The notes: generated by a model from the letters alone, not told the origin. A stretch of DNA of 64,000 bases from Tomocerus qinae (GCA_020055645.1 CM034546.1:9982001-10046000); one strand, 5' to 3'; shown: positions 1-10,984, numbered from the stretch's first letter. Numbers and translations: made by a program.

Positions 1-297
1 AAATGAATTGGTCTATGCAATCGTCTACCTGAGTTATAGCATTGATTTGTTGTAACTTTTCAACAGCAGTTTGGAGGGCTGATATTTCAATTGCATTAAA
101 ATTGCGATTTTTTGCCTCTGATTTCTGTCTAGGTTCGCGTTTAAAAGGTATTTTTACACCCTTGATACATTCAAGAACGAAAGTATCAGCTGTTATCTCT
201 TTCCAATTAATAAAAAATTTAGATAGACGACCGGCAGAATAACTTACATTGACATTTGAGAGACGCTTAGTATTTTGGTAGGCACAGTTAGATGAAC
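1..297 (-). CDS. DIRS-like retrotransposon pol, N-terminal fragment (runs off window)
   Basis: An open minus-strand frame continues to the window edge. It contains AGRLSKFFINWKEIT followed by VKIPFKREPRQ. This is the 'GRL..F...W..lT...l..i.G..i.F...P.q' block that precedes the reverse transcriptase core in DIRS/Ngaro tyrosine-recombinase retrotransposons. It lies directly downstream of the gag-like frame ending at 304, as expected for gag-pol order. The RT catalytic motif, RNase H and tyrosine recombinase would lie beyond position 1 and cannot be seen. The start codon is not determined, and pol may be expressed by reinitiation or frameshift. The family call rests on motif memory only. Confidence 0.6.
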
Positions 298-861
298 ATG
301 GCTCTACTTCTCGAATCGTGGCTCTTGGCGTCGAAATTTATTGAATTGTCCGCGACTTTGTGGGCGAGATCGACGGAATTGAAAGCCGCCCCTGCGACGA
401 GGCAGCACCCCCCAGGTTAAAGACCCGGCAGGGTAATTTCTTGTCTGATTTGTTCCTGTAGCATATGGAACAAAACGGCGTCTGTCCAATGGAGGGCGAT
501 ATTTCCTAATGATCTTCAAATTGTTCTTGGATTCTTTCAATGCGTCAGAGAGACCATCTCCAAATAAAAATTCCGACACGGGAATCTTTGAGGCACAAAT
601 ACCAGCATATTCAGGGTTAATTTGCTCTCTTAATTTAGATCTGCGCTGTTGATTGATGTCTCGAAATGCTCCATCCATGGCGAGCATAGATGCCCCATCC
701 ATGGCTATTTGAACTAAATCGCGAGCCTTGTTTGCAGGAATTGAACCTGATATGTCCATCACTGTTTCTACAATTTTTGCGAACGCCGTCATTCCAGCAG
801 GCATCGAAAAAATTTAAATTTCCACAGTAACAAGCTCCTCCCACTTTCTAATTTCCACACT

Positions 862-918
862 TTAGCCCCGCCCCCAAGCCACGCCCCCGAAGGGGGCGTG
901 GCTTGGGGGCGGGGCTAA
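862..918. repeat. Perfect GC-rich palindrome, 27-bp arms
   Basis: The left arm ttagccccgcccccaagcca... (862-888) and its exact reverse complement (892-918) are separated by 3 bases. This is a very stable hairpin in an otherwise AT-rich region, and it marks the inner edge of the left terminus of the 828-2176 element. Confidence 0.9.
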
Positions 919-959
919 TCCAAATTTCCAGTGCAACATGAATTTTCTAAAGAAAATCC

Positions 960-1930
960 TGCACAGCCTGCGTTTTAAAAAATCTCCCCCAAATTTTCAT
1001 TTTATCCCAAAATTTCCAGGTTTTCCCAAATGTCCATTTCACACCAAAATTTCCAGTTTTCCTCAAATCTAAATTTTATACCAAAATTTCCAGTTTTCCT
1101 CAAATTTCCATTTTCACTAAAGTTTTCCAGTTAATTCCCAATTTTCTAGTTTTGTCAAAATTTCCATTTTATACCAAAATTTCCAGGTTTCCCCAAATTT
1201 CCATTTTATATCAAAATTTCCAGTTATCTTCAATTTTCCCATTTATACCGAGATTTCCAGTTTTCCCCAAATTTCCATTTTATTCCAAAATTTCCAGTAT
1301 CCCCAAATTTTCATTTTATACCAAAATTTGCAGCTATCCTTAAGTTCTTCTTTGAAAGCGAGATTTCCATTTTTCCCCAAATTTCCATTTTATACAAAAA
1401 TTTCCAGTTTCCTTCAAAATTTCCCGTTTTTCCCAAATTTCTATTCAATTTTTACTCTAATTTTTCAGTTTCTTCCCAAATTTTTAGTTTTGCCTAAATT
1501 TCTTATTTTCACTCAAATTTTCCAGTTTTTCCCAAATTTTCATTTTATACCAAAATTTCCAGTTTTCCCCAAATTTCTATTTCACTTAAATTTTTCAGTT
1601 TTATCCAATTTTATAGTATTTCCATACAATTTCATTTTCACCCAAGTTTCCATTATTTTTCAAATTTTTCAGTTTTTTCCTAATTTGCAATGTAAACCCA
1701 AACTCCCAGTTTCTCTCTAAATTTCCAGTTTTTCCCTAAATTTCCAGTTTTTTCCAAATTTCTGGTTTTCCCCGATATTCCAGTTTTTTCTTCAAATTTC
1801 CCTTTCCCCCAATTTCCAGTTGTACGGCATATTTCTAATTTTGCTGAGAAATTTTATTTTTCCCCCAAATTTCCAGTTTTTTCCAAATATCCAGGTTTTC
1901 TCTAAATTTCCAGTTTTCCCCAAACCAAAC
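960..1930. repeat. Degenerate pyrimidine-rich minisatellite (aaatttccagtttt-type)
   Basis: Imperfect, variable-length units alternate 'aaatttccagttttcccc' and 'aaatttccattttatacc'. The strand asymmetry (T/C on plus) and spurious open frames (for example 1152-1720) come from the repeat. The frames encode only FPFYTKIS-like periodic peptides and are not treated as genes. Confidence 0.8.
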
Positions 1931-2118
1931 TACATTAATAAAAAATTAGCTATAAATTCGTACTTGACTCAAACGCCATACTCATTTTTCATGGTTTCAT
2001 AAAAAAACAATTTGCATTCAGCTTAAAAAATTTAAATGGTCAAAAAAAATTTGCGGAGCCCCAATTTTCCGATTTCCAGCTTTTAAATTTCAAATTTCCA
2101 CATTTCACATTCCAATTT

Positions 2119-2161
2119 CCACACTAAGCCCCGCCCCCTTCGGGGGCGGGGCTTAGTGTGG
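2119..2161. repeat. Perfect GC-rich palindrome, 20-bp arms
   Basis: The arms ccacactaagccccgccccc and exact reverse complement flank a ttc loop. It shares the agccccgccccc core with the palindrome at 862-918 and sits at the opposite end of the same element. Confidence 0.9.
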
Positions 2162-3145
2162 GAGGAGCAAGGGTTGATTTCCACAGCAACCTCGTTGCAA
2201 GGTTGCAAGAGATTTTCGATGCCTGCATTCCAGCTGATATATTTTGCTGTAAAAATTGCTTTTTCAGATCCTCACTGCGTGAAGTCTGGGGAACCTGGTT
2301 CCAGATTTCGGGATTAACTTTCGGAGCAGCAAGTATTTTGCAGTTAACAGGAGTCTGTAGTTTGTCTGAGATTTTCTTTACTAAATCTTTATCCAAATCC
2401 TGATTAGGTATACGTCGAAATGATGTCGCAACATCTTCCGTTAAGACTGCACCGTACTTTTCCACAGTCTGGGTTATGTTCAATATATCTCCAAATATTC
2501 CGATTGCATCAGTAGGAGAATCTACATCTATTATAAAATTGGATAATTTAATTATTTGGACCCAACTACGTTGGTATCAAAAGACCCGTAGATTTTTGTA
2601 ATTGCATTAGAAAAGGTCAACTATTTTTTTGAGAGTGGAGTATTTGGACTTCTACCTTGCTTTGTAACAGTAGACTCTTTTTGTGATTTCTCATCTAATT
2701 TTTCCAATAAAAATTGTACATTCTGAGAATGTGATTCGTCCTCCAAATTCTCCAAATTGTCGAAGTCCTCGTTCTGTAAATTCTGAATCAAACTGGCAAC
2801 TCCAGAAAGCTCGTCTAAAGAACTGGAATGTTTTTCAACCGTAGATGAAAGGGCTGTTACTTTCTTAAGAATTTCGCCTAGAATTGAGCCGTCATTATTT
2901 GAAGCATCAGATTTTGAACTCTTGAGAAAGTCATTTTTTATTTTAAAGTAAGAAAATCTATTCTATTCCTATTGCTATTTAATTTCCCGCTGGTACAAGG
3001 GACTTTTAAATAACGTACAAACCCTGCCAAATACAATTATGAGACGAGCTGGTTAGGATTTATACTCCGGTTTTTTGGGTTCTTACCTGGAAGCAGTTGA
3101 TGAGGTCATCTTAATAGCACCGCTGGAATCGTCAGATGTAGACAT

Positions 3146-3778
3146 CTTTGCACTTAAAACGATGATATTTTGCACCAGAGAATCAATGTTGTTGATCGCA
3201 GCGAACGAGAATGAGCGCGATCGGTGAGCGTCCTACCCCAACGGCCATGAAACGATTAATGAGTCTAGGAAGGGAAGCGAGCACGCATGCTGGGATTAGG
3301 GGGTGGAACGTTCACCCGACGTTTTGCTTTAAAGTGCATGGGCCCTACCCCACTGCCGTGGGGCTTAACTACTCTAGTCAAACAAATATTATCAGTGATG
3401 CCAGAGGACGTAGGATGCACGAAATAAAATTCTACATTTTACAATTCTACAAACTCCAAACACAGTTACAAAGATCTTGAAATATCCGAGCACATATATA
3501 ATATAAAATTGAAACAAGCAGAAGAAGAGTAAAAGTATTATTTCTTTCATGATGTCCTGGGAACGGGAAACAAACGCTGACGATGTCGTTTCTGTAAGTT
3601 TTGTCTTCAAAAATGATTAAAGTATAACAATTTCTGGTTCTGCGTATTAAATCACGTAAATAGCTTGCTCATCGCAACTCACCATATGAATTCGCAAAAC
3701 TAATGTAATGCGCCCTGTGAAAGGTCTCAATTTAAACATAAACTACATTTCAAAATACCTTTACGGCGCACGTCATGC
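3146..3778. other. DIRS 5' leader and unassigned spacer
   Basis: This stretch lies upstream of the gag start. It contains two related G/C-rich segments (cctaccccaacggccatg near 3231 and ccctaccccactgccgtg near 3344), which could belong to the terminal repeat of the DIRS-like element. No gene is supported; the small open frames lack coding character. Confidence 0.3.
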
Positions 3779-3786
3779 ATATGTTA

Positions 3787-4283
3787 TGGAGATTTGTCAT
3801 TTGCCCGTAGTAAATAAGCATATGCTCGCGTGCAACCGTTCGAGAACATTCTGATTTGCCCTTGCCTGCCCGTAAGCTTCTTTGTTTGGCCCGTGCCCGT
3901 GAGCATCTTTGTTTGGCCCGTGCCCGTGAGCATCTTTGTTTGGCGCGTGCCCGTGAAAATTATGAGATGTGGGCCCGTGAAAATTATGAGATGTCGGCCC
4001 GTGAATTTAATTTTAACCTGTGGCGTGCTTACAGGCAGTTACGGGCGTCGGCGGGCAGCTGGAACTTTCCTGCCCATCATCGTGGCAAAGTAATCCAATG
4101 GTTGCCTAGTATCCTTGATCTGCCGGTTCCCGTACCCTCCCTAGTATTCTTAATCTGCCTGTGCCTGCTCGTGGCCGTGAAAAATCTGTTTCCTGTGCCC
4201 AAACCATACAGACACCCAAAACACAGTTACGTTTCCCTAGGAAGTAAGGACACGGGGCCGGTAGTTTCCCTGGCAAATCTCTA
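3787..4283. mobile_element. hAT-like MITE with internal cccgtg repeats
   Basis: The ends are tggagatttgtca (3787-3799) and, inverted, tagagatttgcca (4271-4283). They are flanked by an 8-bp near-duplication (atatgtta at 3779-3786, atttgtta at 4284-4291). An 8-bp TSD and a TIR starting T(A/G)GAG match hAT superfamily habits. The interior holds a 27-bp tandem unit (ctttgtttggcccgtgcccg..., about 3880-3955) and then a 24-bp unit (gggcccgtgaaaattatgag). No transposase is present. The TSD has one mismatch, so the copy is not very young. Confidence 0.5.
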
Positions 4284-4365
4284 ATTTGTTAGATTTGCAG
4301 AACAATGACTATTAATTCATTATATTTCCCTTTCCTCATTATTATTCAATTACTGAGGAAAACAA

Positions 4366-4437
4366 CATACCACCAGACATCCCCATACCATCAGACATAC
4401 CCATACCACTAGACATACCCATACCACCAGACATATC
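4366..4437. repeat. 18-bp tandem repeat (cataccaccagacatacc)
   Basis: Four imperfect copies lie in tandem. The minus-strand frame across it (VCLVVWVCLMVWG) is a repeat artefact. Confidence 0.85.
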
Positions 4438-5267
4438 AGGTTCTTATCCACAACCCTTAAAGTATCGACGTAATGATATGTATTTGTAAGCATGCCTGCT
4501 TGTAAGTATTTAACTGCCAATTTACAGATATTGCAATCAAATGCAAACAAATATCTACCCATTTTTGTAAAATTATTAAATGTTGAATGAAAGCTGTAAC
4601 CCGTTGGTGTGAAACTATATTAACATTCATAGTAATCATTCGTTGAAGTTACTTATTTATAAAATAGTATACGTTGCATTGGGAGTCGGTCCCGCGCTCT
4701 CGTGCGAGTAGGACATCAAAAGAATGTCCGCACCGTCCTGATGTACTTAATTTTTATAAACTTAGCTACTATTTCGTTAGATTTAGTGGATATAACACAG
4801 GCGCATCTTGTCATTGACAAATATGTCTAGTGAAATTGACTCTTAATACTCAATTTACTATATTTTACAATATTTTACAATATTTTATAACTAACCAAAA
4901 CCACGAGGCTGCTGAAGCTTCTGGAAGCTTCCGCAGCTGCTTCTTCTTCCATGCAGGTAAGTTAAGGTAGTATGGCATGGTAAGCACACTTTGCAACTAC
5001 TGCCACTCTCTTGCTGGAACCGAAGACTGCTAAAGCACACAACTACTTTCCTTGGCTAATTCCAATCATTTTCTTTTAAATGAAGTAAGTAAACCCTAAA
5101 ACATTATATTTGTTTAAATAACCAGGAGTATATAACCCATATTCCGTAGATATAATTCTTAATCATTAAACTATGGTTCATATATGACAACTAAAAAGAT
5201 TTAATTCCTAGCAGTATCTAATTATCAATAATTATACATTAAACTTAATATTATACCATATTTTTAG
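4438..5267. other. Spacer without a supported gene
   Basis: AT-rich sequence. A good donor-like site lies near 4957 (catgcag|gtaagtt) after an Ala/Ser-coding stretch, but the frame that would join the exon at 5268 contains a stop. I could not define an upstream exon. Confidence 0.3.
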
Positions 5268-6255
5268 GCCCCCCAATTCTACTGAGAAAGTTCTTAGGAA
5301 CCCAGAGGGCTTCGGCTCACTTGCTGACTCCTGGTCAAATGAGGTCGCCGAAAACGAAGATGACATCCTTAAGGACGATGATGAGGAGATCGAGGAATTG
5401 CGATCACCAGGTCTTTCTGACCTATTAGAGAACAGCAAAATAGAAGAAAATCCTTCAATGACGGCAGCTGACACCGCATCTCCGAAGGAAGTGGAGTTTC
5501 CCCCATTAGGAGGAAAATGGCAAACAGTCAAAAAAAATAATCCAAGTAAGGCACAGAGGCAGAGGAATTGGCTGCATAGGGGGGATACAGTTCTAATGCC
5601 TCCTCCTTCTGCTCCAAGGAGAGCTGCCTCTAGAAAAAGACCTAATTCTTCTTCGCCCCTAAACAAGCCCCCAAATAAAAGGGTTTCCAAACCAGATTGT
5701 ACCAATGTAACTATTACATTTCGAGTTGACAGTCTGGCAGAAATTCCTCAAACACTGGCTGAAAAAGTCAGAGAATATCTTGATAAACAGATTGGAGAGG
5801 CAGCTGACCTTAGCTTCGCCATCCAAACCGGAACAAGGAAAGTTCAAGGAGGTTATATTATATATCCTTGTGCTAATCCAGACACAGCGAAGTGGATAAT
5901 AGATAAAATTAATCAATTTTTTCCAGAAGGTGACAGTAACCCTGTTGCAAAAAACCCACAATCACCCCTACAGGGTTGGTTGGACGAGGATTTCAAACAG
6001 GCGGTCATTTCCATACAAATTTTTGCTAAAACCACCCCTAATTACAGTGATTTTTTTTCGCAGATTGCAAAACAAAACCCAGGGTTTGATACGACATGGC
6101 AGTGGAGAGTGTTCCGCACGATACCATGTCCTAGTGATAACCCTTCCTACTTCCTGTGCTACTTCCATGTAGTGCAGGAATTACTGATGTTTGTCAGAGC
6201 CAACAATAATACTCTGTTTCATCTCTCTAGCTCGCTTGCAGTCAGAGAGCAATAA
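5268..6255 (+). CDS. DUF4780-like protein, terminal exon
   Basis: The frame opens right after a splice acceptor (tttttag|GCC) and runs about 328 codons to TAA, so this is probably a 3' exon whose upstream exons were not found. An in-frame ATG at 5458 is an alternative start. The order is: an acidic N-terminal part (DDILKDDDEEIEEL), a basic Pro/Lys linker, then a globular C-terminal domain with TGTRKVQGGYIIYPCANPDT, WIIDKINQFF, SDFFSQIAKQNPGFDTTWQW and HVVQELLMF. That pattern (G.i.y.ca...t..Wi; Q.pg..T..W.v) recalls the arthropod DUF4780 family, which is often linked to transposable elements. The function is unknown. A polyadenylation signal (aataaa) lies near 6320. Confidence 0.5.
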
Positions 6256-7680
6256 TAATCGCCAAGTGCCAGATGAAAAATTAATATAAATCAAATGCAA
6301 ATTTGTGAATCTCGAGTTCAATAAAGCTATTTGAGAATAATTAAACTAATCTTTATTCTTCATACAGATCCTTCTGCATGACGCGACATGACGTAATTAC
6401 ATTAACTATTATTATAATAGCGTTCAAGTACCCCTCCTGTTACACAGGTGTCTGATTCATGTTTTAAAGTTTTTGTTTATTCAAAATCGAGTAGAATTAG
6501 TGACCGCAATCACTTTCATTGTCATCTATATGCTTTGATCATATACAAGATGCTTTCGACGTGATTACGGTCGGGTATTAACTTGTCACGGGAGCCACTG
6601 CAAGTAAGTCCTCGCGGCTTGAGCGGTAGTGCAGTTTACTCTTCAATAGTAAATTTGCACTCTCCCACTAACACACACACATACGTTGCATTGACTATTG
6701 TAAAATTAACAAAACAATAAAAGTAGCATACTTTATACAGTTTTATTTAAATGCTATCAAAATAGAATTCATCATAAAAGATGTAAATAAAACACAGGAC
6801 CCTACTAGACGTTATTTATGATTTGTCCCATAGTAAGTCTCGACTCTTGAGAACAATGCATTAGGTTGTTGTTCTGGAATCTAGAGAAGAAGATGCCGAA
6901 GAGAGATGAGAGCTGAATGAGAGAAGAGAGCCGCACTACCATTTCTAAGTTCAGGTTTGCTAATATTTCGCAAACTGGCGTTTTTTCGTTTGTTCACTTG
7001 ATGTCTGTGATTTTGATGTGATCTAGATTTTATGATTGTCACTCAAGTTTTGCTTAGTACTTTCAATGACTCATGGACAACACCAAGCTGCATGCCCCGC
7101 CGCTACCCTACAATTGTGACACTAAATGGACACAATTTTTGTTATAGTTATATTTTGTTATTCTGCTTTTTTTTCAATGTTGAACCTTGTATTGTTCCAT
7201 GTTTTAAAACATTTGAGCTTCTTCCGAATGTGTGCTTTAAAATAAGTTATGAATAAATGATGAAATTGAAATTGACATTTTGGTGGACCATTGGTCCTTT
7301 TATTTGAAGCAGTCAATACTACAGGCGGATTCAAACATAAACAACAATGATGTAATTTTCTAACTGACAGTCAAATTATGTTCAAACAATTATGTATTTA
7401 ATGCACTATTTTATCAGATAAGCATCAATCTTTTCAGAACACTGTTTATATCGCCTTATAAGTAACTTTCCTGTTAGATCAACAACGAAGATAATCTAAA
7501 CTATCTAAGAGACAAAACTTTTGCCCCAAACGGTTATTAGCATTTTAAATTTTTACAAGCATATTTAAAACACTTTTCCTCAATAGACAGCAATTATCCC
7601 AGATCAAAATCTGTGTCTATAAGCATTTACATTAACTACAGATTTTTTACTCCAGTACTACTTGTAGTTTACACAAGACG
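6256..7680. other. Spacer without a supported gene
   Basis: Includes the 3' UTR of the preceding exon and AT-rich sequence. Short open frames (for example 7032-7256) have no recognisable domain and no coding bias. Confidence 0.4.
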
Positions 7681-7689
7681 CTTCCTTTG

Positions 7690-8520
7690 GAACCAGTCGG
7701 TGCAGGAAACTCCGTGATAACACTCTCCGCATTGGCATTCCCCGCCACAGCCGTCGCTACCACCGCAACCGTTCCCGGAGGAGTGACCACATGTCCATTC
7801 AGAACCAGAGCCCGCATTGCCATTGGAACCAGTCTGTGCAGGAGACTCCGTGATAACACTCTTCGCATTGGAATTCCCCGCCGCAGCCGTCTTTGTCGCT
7901 GCAACCGTTCCCGGAGGAATGATTTCGGGTCCATTCCCTACCAGAGCCCGCGATGCCTTTCGAACCAGGCGGTGGAGGTGACTCCGTGAGAACACTCTCC
8001 GCATTCCCCGCCGCAGCCGTTCCCGGAGGAATGATTTCGGGTCCATTCCCTACAAGAGCCCGCGATGCCTTTCGAACCAGTCGGTGCAGGAGACTCCGTG
8101 ATAACACTCTCGGCATTGGCATTCCCCGCCGCAGTCGTCTTTGCCTCCGCAACCGTTCCCGGAGGAGTGACTACATGTCCATTCCCTACCAGAGCCCGCG
8201 ATGCCTTTGGAACCAGTCGGTGGAGGTGACTCCGTGAGAACACTCTCCGCATTGGCTTTCCCCGTCGCAGCCGTCGTTTCCGCCGCAACCGTTCCCGGAG
8301 GAATGACTTCGGGTCCATTCACTACCAGAGCCCGCGTTGCTATTGGAACCAGTTGGTGGAGGTGACTCCGTGAGATCACTCCGCGTTGGCTTTCCCCGCC
8401 GCAGCCGTCGTTACCGCCACAACTGTTCCCGGTGGAGTGACCACATGTCCATTCACTACCAGAGCCCGCGATGCCTTTCGAACCAGGCGGTGGAGGTAAC
8501 TCCGTGAGAAAACTCTCCGG
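7690..8520. repeat. GC-rich 136-bp tandem repeat, about 6-7 copies
   Basis: The anchor actccgtga recurs at 7709, 7845, 7981, 8093, 8229, 8365 and 8499. The spacing is 136, 136, 112, 136, 136 and 134, so the period is 136 with one shortened unit. The block is much more GC-rich than its surroundings. Because 136 is not a multiple of three, each copy shifts frame. The minus strand stays open in all three frames, giving peptides such as EWTCGHSSGNGCGG, ESVLTESPPPTGSKG and SRSHLHRLVP. One frame begins with ATG at 8529 and runs 159 codons. Whether it is translated cannot be told. Confidence 0.75.
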
Positions 8521-8831
8521 AATGTCCATTTCTAAAGTGCAAATACAAATAAAATGATTTAACCTCTATTGTAATGCAAGAATCGTAAAATCAGTGGCTT
8601 CAGGGTAGGTTCGTCTCAACGGAAAGTAAAGCGTCAAGGATTTTAGCGCGCAACCTTTTATCTCATCGTGTTAGCCTTATAGATTATTTTACACGCACTC
8701 AGGCAATGTACGTGTGGATAAGAATAGGTGGCACAGAATTAAAATCCTTGAAGTTGACGGGTTAGTGTGAAAAAATGCGCGGGCCTCTGCATTGACATCG
8801 TTATTGTATCTTAGTGCTTTTTTATTGAAAG

Positions 8832-9480
8832 TTTCTAAGAATTTGGAAACCATTTCCAAGAATTTGGAAACCATTTCCAAGAATTTGGAAACCATTTCCA
8901 AGAATTTGGAAACCATTTCCAAGAATTTGGAAACCATTTCCAAGCCATTGGAAACCATTTCCAAGCCATTGGAAACCATTTCCAAGTCATTGTAAACCAT
9001 TTCCAATCATTGGAAATCATTTCCAAGTCATTGGAAACGATTTCTAAATCATTGGACCATTTTCAAGTCATTGGAAACCATTTCGAAGTCATTAGAAACC
9101 ATTTCCAAGTCATTGGAAATGATTTTGAATTCATTCAAAATGATTTTGTATTCATTGGGAATGATTTTGTACTCATTGGAAATGATTTTGTGTTCATTGG
9201 AAATGGTTTTGTATTCATTGGAAATGATTTTGTATGCATTGGAAATTATTTTGACGTCATTAATTGATTTTGACATCAATGGAAATGTTGTTGAAGATAT
9301 TGGAAACGATTTGGAAACGATTTCCATTAATTTGAAAAGATTTGGAAACGATTTCTATTAATTTGAAAAGATTTGGAAACGATTTCCATTAATTTGAAAA
9401 GATTTGGAAACGATTCCCATTAATTTGAAAAGATTTGGAAACGATTTCCATTCATTGGAAACGATTTCCAAGCCATTGGA
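8832..9480. repeat. 21-bp minisatellite (ggaaaccatttccaagaatt-type)
   Basis: About 30 units lie in tandem. The left part is nearly perfect (tttggaaaccatttccaag). It then drifts to variants such as tcattggaaaccatttcc and cattggaaatgattttgta, and ends in a longer ~31-bp unit (aatttgaaaagatttggaaa). The 21-nt period keeps several frames open on both strands (NLETISK, FLEMVSK). These are not considered genes. Confidence 0.95.
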
Positions 9481-9656
9481 AAATATAACCACATCAAGTC
9501 ATTGTGAACGTGAAGCTTATGCTTATGTTAGAGAGAATTATCGTTTATTGGAAATAGTTTATATACAGCCCTCCCTTAACTGCGCAACATTGTCAATGGA
9601 TGCACCCCCATTGGACTAAAAATTTTTGGTTTTTAAAATACAATTATCTAGTTATT

Positions 9657-9747
9657 GCAACAAAGTCCGAGAATGAAAACCAGTCACAACTGTAGCCCTA
9701 ATATTATACTATCATTTGCATTTAGTTTAGTTCTCGGACTTTGTTGC
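9657..9747. repeat. Inverted repeat, 17-bp perfect arms
   Basis: gcaacaaagtccgagaa (9657-9673) and its exact reverse complement (9731-9747) enclose 57 bases. It lies inside the 8603-10098 element and could be a separate tiny MITE or a foldable transcript. Confidence 0.8.
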
Positions 9748-10415
9748 GTTTTTTAAATATTAATTTTTTAAAATTTTGCCTTTTTTTCGAAAAAATGGAT
9801 TATTGTTAAAAGTAAAACTTAAATGAAGGTTCAATAGTTTCACATTTACTCCTACACTACCTAAAAATAACAATTTTTCCCATTTTCATAACTGGAAAGC
9901 TGTTTTTCAAAAAAATTTCGAAATTTTATAAAGAAATCAAAATGGGGATATTTCCTAATATATACTACCTACTGCATTATGATTTTTTGCTAAGGGGGAT
10001 AAATTAAATAGTCTTTCGATTCAGAATGGTTATATTGATGTATATGAAGTCTCAAAAATTAGCTGTTTGAAAATCTTTCCGTTGAGACGAATCCACCCTT
10101 CATTTATAACCTAAGGCTTTTTCCAAACAAGAGTTAATTGAATACACCTAGACTTCAATTTGGTCGCAGAAAGAGGTTGGATTGGCCATTTACTTCACTC
10201 TTCGTTGCTGCGGCTCTGTCATACATATATTTTTATTTGTAGAATAGCACTGCTATGCCATGTTTTCTTTCTTTGTTATCGCATGTTTTCTTACTTTTCT
10301 GCTTATTGACCACACCAGTGTTAGTATTGGCATGCAGGAAGCTTAAATCCCTAGCTTATGACAGTCCATCATTTCGCATCCTTTCAAACTTTCGTGTATG
10401 CTATGACTTGCACAT

Positions 10416-10941
10416 TAGAGAGTTGCACGGGCTCGAGTTTCTCTTTCGGGTTTCGACCCGGCCCGGCCCGTACGGGTTTGGGCGGGTTCGGGCCACATTT
10501 AAAAAATGTTTACGGGCACGGGCGGGCTCGGGCTGATAGAAAATTGTTACGCACGGGCTCGGGCGGGCTACATTAAATTGACGACGACCGCGGGGGCCCG
10601 TAATAACCCGCTAGTTAATTAAACTATATAATATATACCTATATATTCTCAATGTACAGGTATATATTTTTGCAAAACAACTCCATATTTTTGATATATG
10701 TACATATTTTACTATATATTCATATCTTATACATATAAATATAAATATGCATGTATGTATGTACATTTTCGACCCTCGGGCACCCGCGGGCCCCTACGGG
10801 CAGATTTCTCAAACTCATTACGGGCACGGGCGGGCTCGAGTTAGGCATGCAAAATATTTACGGGCACGGGCGGTCACGGGCTCAGTTGCTACGGGCACGG
10901 GCGGTCACGGGCCGTAAAAAGTCAGCCCGTGCAACTCTCTA
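10416..10941. mobile_element. hAT-like MITE with perfect 8-bp TSD
   Basis: The 18-bp TIR tagagagttgcacgggct (10416-10433) recurs inverted at 10924-10941. The element is flanked by perfect TTGCACAT copies (10408-10415, 10942-10949). The 8-bp TSD and TAGAG start are typical of hAT elements. The interior is rich in cgggcacgggcgggctcggg-like units around an AT-rich core, in the inverse sense to the cccgtgcc repeats in the element at 3787-4283. It has no coding capacity. Confidence 0.8.
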
Positions 10942-10984
10942 TTGCACATGTATCGTGTAAAAAATTTTAAGTTTCCAACAAATC

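Larger units (their letters stand above)
828..2176. mobile_element. Non-autonomous inverted-repeat DNA element inserted in gag
   Basis: The element is bounded by the direct repeat atttccacag at 818-827 and 2177-2186, a likely ~10-bp target duplication. Its ends carry the inverted motif gctcctcccac/gtgggaggagc. Just inside each end sits a strong GC-rich palindrome (862-918 and 2119-2161). The interior (about 960-1930) is a degenerate T/C-rich repeat with no credible gene. The long TSD is compatible with a Mutator-like element, but no transposase is present and the superfamily is unassigned. Confidence 0.55.
304..3145 (-). pseudogene. DIRS-like gag, interrupted and frameshifted
   Basis: A putative start ATG lies at 3143-3145. 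A short first exon (3087-3145) ends in the donor CAG|GTAAGA. The frame resumes near 2919 after ...CAAGAG with matching phase, giving a low-complexity, acidic, coiled-coil-like N-terminus (EILKKVTALSSTVEKHSSSL). A frame break follows near 2560-2620. The conserved gag core then reads RRIPNQDLDKDLVKK and KVNPEIWNQVPQ at 2483-2190. The frame is cut at about 2180 by the element at 828-2176. It resumes at 804 (MPAGMTAFAKIVETVMD, SEFLFGDGLSDALKE) and ends at 304 with an Arg/Gly-rich tail typical of this gag. FGDxL and the RG-rich tail support DIRS/Ngaro gag. The gene is non-functional as it stands. Confidence 0.6.
8603..10098. mobile_element. Non-autonomous DNA transposon, 24-bp TIRs, TTCA target duplication
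   Basis: The left end gggtaggttcgtctcaacgg... (8603-8626) pairs with the reverse complement of the right end (10075-10098, gggtggattcgtctcaacgg...) with two mismatches over 24 bp. Both ends are flanked by TTCA (8599-8602 and 10099-10102). The 1.5-kb interior contains no transposase. It holds a 21-bp minisatellite (8832-9480), a short hairpin (9657-9747) and AT-rich filler. The superfamily is not assigned; the TIR sequence is not one I recognise. Confidence 0.65.

Noticed and set aside
1152-2002. Chain of plus-strand ORFs (FYTKIS-rich peptides)
   Set aside because: Produced by the T/C-rich minisatellite; periodic residues with no domain.
2215-2234. Shared ttcgatgcctgc near 2218 and, inverted, near 801
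   Set aside because: Outside the proposed TSD and encoding different gag segments; likely chance similarity, so not used to extend the TIR.
4939-4960. First exon for the DUF4780-like gene ending at catgcag|gtaag
   Set aside because: The frame that would join the exon at 5268 contains a TGA just upstream.
6598-6665. tRNA-like string gcggcttgagcggtagtgc
   Set aside because: Lacks a matching acceptor stem, T-arm and anticodon arm; at most a faint SINE-like box A.
8689-9361. Overlapping ORFs on both strands (NLETISK, FLEMVSK)
   Set aside because: 21-bp tandem repeats keep all frames open; located inside a non-autonomous transposon.
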